Of a stretch of DNA of 64,000 bases, positions 61,739 through 64,000 are shown in pieces. The notes under the pieces are model-generated. The model saw only the letters and a list, made by a program, of their open reading frames with translations. It was not told the DNA's origin and searched no databases. This DNA comes from Thalassorhabdomicrobium marinisediminis. Lineage in GTDB: Bacteria > Pseudomonadota > Alphaproteobacteria > Rhodobacterales > Rhodobacteraceae. A program made the position numbers and the translations under genes. The stretch is from positions 124,001-188,000 of the forward strand of contig NZ_QCYG01000002.1 in the NCBI RefSeq assembly GCF_003072065.1. Direction: 5' to 3'. How positions within the stretch are numbered: the stretch's first letter is position 1; every line of letters begins with the position of its first letter.

Positions 61739-64000
61739 CCAGACCCCGCAGCTCGTATATCAGATCGAGCGCCGCTTTCGGCGACAGCTCGTCGGGCAAA
61801 ATCTCTTTCAACCGCGCCTCCACCTCGGACGGCGCGGTTTTTTGCGGCGCCGGGGCAGGTGTGGCACTGAACAGTGGCAAATCGTCGATAATCGCCTTCT
61901 GTTTGCCTTCCCGTTCCCCCTGCTCCAACGCCTCCAGAACCACCTTCGCACGGTCGACGACTGTCGCGGGCAGGCCAGCCAGCCGCGCAACCTGCACTCC
62001 GTAGGATCGATCCGCGGTGCCGCGCTTCACTTCGTGCAGGAAGATCACGTCGCCGTCCCATTCCTTCACGCTCACAGTGGCGTTTGCCACGGCTTCGAGC
62101 TTGTCGGACAGATGCGTCATCTCGTGATAATGGGTCGCGAAAAGCGCACGACAACGGTTTACTTCGTGCAGGTGTTCCAGCGTCGCCCAGGCGATGGACA
62201 GCCCGTCATAGGTCGCCGTGCCGCGGCCGATCTCGTCCAGAATGACCAGCGCGCGATCGTCGGCCTGGTTGAGGATCGCCGCCGTCTCGACCATTTCCAC
62301 CATGAACGTGGATTGCCCCTTGCTCAGATCGTCCGACGCGCCGACGCGGCTGAAAATCTGGCTGACGATGCCGATGGTCGCCTCACGCGCGGGCACAAAG
62401 GCACCCATTTGCGCCAGAACCGCGATCAAGGCATTCTGCCGCAGATAGGTCGATTTACCGGCCATGTTCGGCCCGGTCAGAAGCCAGATCGACTCGTCAC
62501 TTAGGTCGCAGTCATTGGCGACGAACGGCGTGCCCGACGGGGCGAGTGCCGCTTCGACCACCGGATGGCGGCCCTCGGTGATCACGAACTCGCGCCCTTT
62601 CGTCAACTTTGGCCGCACCCAATTTTCTTCCCGCGCCAATCGCGCCAGCCCTGCGGTCAGATCGATCTCGGCCAAGCCCCGCGCCAGATTGAACAGCGCC
62701 GCAGCTTGTTCGAGAATAGCGTCTTTCAGGCTGGAATAGAGACGCTTTTCGATTTCCAAACACCGCCCGCCCGCGTTCAATATGCGGGTTTCAAGGTCGG
62801 AAAGCTCAACAGTCGTGAAACGCACCTGATTGGCTGTGGTCTGTCGATGGATGAAGGTCTCGGATAGCGGCGCGGCGAGCATCTTCTCGGAATGGGTCGC
62901 CGTGACCTCGACGAAATAGCCAAGAACATTGTTGTGTTTGATCTTGAGCGCGGCAATGCCCGTCTGTTCCGCATATCGGCTTTGCAGCCCGGCAATCACT
63001 GTTCGCCCCTCATCCCGAAGTGAGCGGAACTCATCCAGTTCGGCGTCATACCCGGAGGCCACGAAGCCGCCGTCTCGCGCCAGCATGGGCGGATCAGCGA
63101 CCAATGCGGCATCCAGAAGGTCCAACAGCGGCCCCTGTCCGGTCAAATCTTGCGCGGTTTCTGCTAGAACGTGTGGCAGCTCGTCCGGCAAGGTTTCGGA
63201 AATGGTTTCGGCCTGAGCGAGCGTGTTACGCACCGAAGCGAGGTCACGCGGGCCACCCCGGTCCAGCGACAGACGCGATAAGGCGCGATCCAGATCGGGC
63301 ACTTCGCGCAGGCGGTCCTCAACCGTGGCGGCGATATCGCCATGCTCAAGACTCCAGGCCACGGCCTCCTGCCGGGCGGTGATCTGGTCCAGATCCCGGG
63401 ATGGGGCCGACAGCCGACGTTCCAGTAGGCGCGCCCCCCCCGCCGTCAACGTGCGATCGATCACCGACAACAGGGACCCAGCCCGCCCCCCGTTCACGCC
63501 GCGCACCAATTCAAGCGATCTGCGCGTCGAGGCATCGATCTGCATCGCCGACGTGCGGGTTTCGCGCATGGGGGGCCGCAGCAGGGGCAACTTCCCCTTC
63601 TGCGTAATCTCAATGTATTCAACGATCGCTGCCATCGCCGCGATTTCTGCGCGCGAAAAGGTGCCGAACCCCTCAAGTGACCCCACAGAATAGACCCGAG
63701 ACAGGCGCTTTTCGCCGTTCGTGCTGTCGAAGGCCGCGTTGCCCAGCACGGTGATCGCGGCTCCGGCGTCTTCCACGATATGGCGCAGTTCCGCCTCTCC
63801 GGCCTCGGTCAAAAGCACCTCTTTCGGGTCCAACCGCGCCAATTCGGGCCCGAGGCCCGCCGCATCGCAGCTCAGAACCGAAAACGCCCCGGTCGAGATG
63901 TCGACCCAGGCCAACGCGCCCTCGTCCCGGACCGTGGCATAGGCCGCGAGGAAGTTGTTCCGCCGCGCATCCAGCAAGGTATCCTCGGTCAGGGTGCCCG
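61722..64000 (-). CDS. mutS: DNA mismatch repair protein MutS (N-terminus beyond window)
   Basis: At least 758 residues of MutS, the mismatch-recognition ATPase. The frame stays open at the right edge and its first visible residues are GTLTEDTLLDARRNN, i.e. just after the mismatch-binding domain. Walker A is LLTGPNMAGKSTYLRQ, with ALVILDEIGRGTATYDG and FATHYHEMTHL following, and the C-terminus ends DLIYELRGLV. It is convergent with grpE and overlaps its last 17 bases. Confidence 0.97.
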   Translation of the reverse strand, partial: GTLTEDTLLDARRNNFLAAYATVRDEGALAWVDISTGAFSVLSCDAAGLGPELARLDPKEVLLTEAGEAELRHIVEDAGAAITVLGNAAFDSTNGEKRLSRVYSVGSLEGFGTFSRAEIAAMAAIVEYIEITQKGKLPLLRPPMRETRTSAMQIDASTRRSLELVRGVNGGRAGSLLSVIDRTLTAGGARLLERRLSAPSRDLDQITARQEAVAWSLEHGDIAATVEDRLREVPDLDRALSRLSLDRGGPRDLASVRNTLAQAETISETLPDELPHVLAETAQDLTGQGPLLDLLDAALVADPPMLARDGGFVASGYDAELDEFRSLRDEGRTVIAGLQSRYAEQTGIAALKIKHNNVLGYFVEVTATHSEKMLAAPLSETFIHRQTTANQVRFTTVELSDLETRILNAGGRCLEIEKRLYSSLKDAILEQAAALFNLARGLAEIDLTAGLARLAREENWVRPKLTKGREFVITEGRHPVVEAALAPSGTPFVANDCDLSDESIWLLTGPNMAGKSTYLRQNALIAVLAQMGAFVPAREATIGIVSQIFSRVGASDDLSKGQSTFMVEMVETAAILNQADDRALVILDEIGRGTATYDGLSIAWATLEHLHEVNRCRALFATHYHEMTHLSDKLEAVANATVSVKEWDGDVIFLHEVKRGTADRSYGVQVARLAGLPATVVDRAKVVLEALEQGEREGKQKAIIDDLPLFSATPAPAPQKTAPSEVEARLKEILPDELSPKAALDLIYELRGLVRTSE

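Overview
The window is GC-rich chromosomal DNA from an alphaproteobacterium, most likely a Rhodobacteraceae (roseobacter-type) species. Supporting this are the RegB/RegA/SenC redox-signalling locus, a Mic60-like gene between hemD and hemY, an addAB (not recBCD) repair operon, the Rhodobacterales-style flagellar genes (FlgN-like and rod-binding proteins), and the maf-aroE-coaE-dnaQ-secB / rho-mnmE-mnmG-rsmG-parA-parB arrangement around a replication origin. Almost everything is core genome. I see no transposase, integrase, CRISPR array, prophage or recognisable defence system.

Layout. 0-5.4 kb: end of ubiE and all of ubiB (ubiquinone synthesis), then fliK-flgD on the minus strand and a divergent rod-binding protein and FlgN-like gene. 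5.4-5.8 kb: a scar. A structured leader with a start codon but no gene abuts the first ~30 codons of a motB gene, so a flagellar segment appears to have been deleted here. 5.8-9.1 kb: a minus-strand cluster of an FkbM methyltransferase, a DUF6165 protein, a TPR glycosyltransferase-like protein and an unknown protein. 9.3-10.3 kb: msrB-msrA. 10.3-16.5 kb: a minus-strand run with a CDP-alcohol phosphatidyltransferase, a YnjBCD-type ABC importer and a HyuA-type hydantoinase/oxoprolinase. 16.7-25.4 kb: cytochrome c, idi, tRNA-Thr, hemY, Mic60 homologue, hemD, tsaD, gpsA, EVE and DUF1761 proteins, a candidate small RNA and a DUF2853 gene. 25.5-30.3 kb: ahcY, an HD hydrolase and the regA / senC / regB redox locus. 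30.3-40.8 kb: a long plus-strand series of a PAS protein, tsaE, amgK, murU, addB, addA and trxA, closed by a strong terminator. 40.8-50.2 kb: hslVU, an MFS transporter, smr, mltA, a Tim44-like gene, fxsA, secB and the dnaQ-coaE-aroE-maf operon. 50.2-50.7 kb: an intergenic region with DnaA boxes, the likely oriC. 50.7-57.5 kb: rho, mnmE, mnmG, rsmG, parA and parB with two perfect parS sites. 57.5-64 kb: hemW, rdgB, rph, hrcA, grpE and the partial mutS.

How it fits together. Transcription diverges from the candidate oriC (maf operon leftward, rho and the mnm/par genes rightward), and the parS sites are 3-5 kb from it, as expected for an origin-proximal segregation centre. Many neighbours overlap by 4 bases (ATGA), pointing to translational coupling: the tsaE-amgK-murU-addB-addA run, the dnaQ-coaE-aroE-maf run, and the glycan cluster. 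The most unusual items are the flagellar deletion scar, the parS sites written into the first codons of mnmG and rsmG, the low-GC stretch around mnmG, the YnjBCD importer coupled to a lone HyuA, and the candidate small RNA near 24.9 kb. I did not find a convincing new biological system; most novelty here is in arrangement and remnants.
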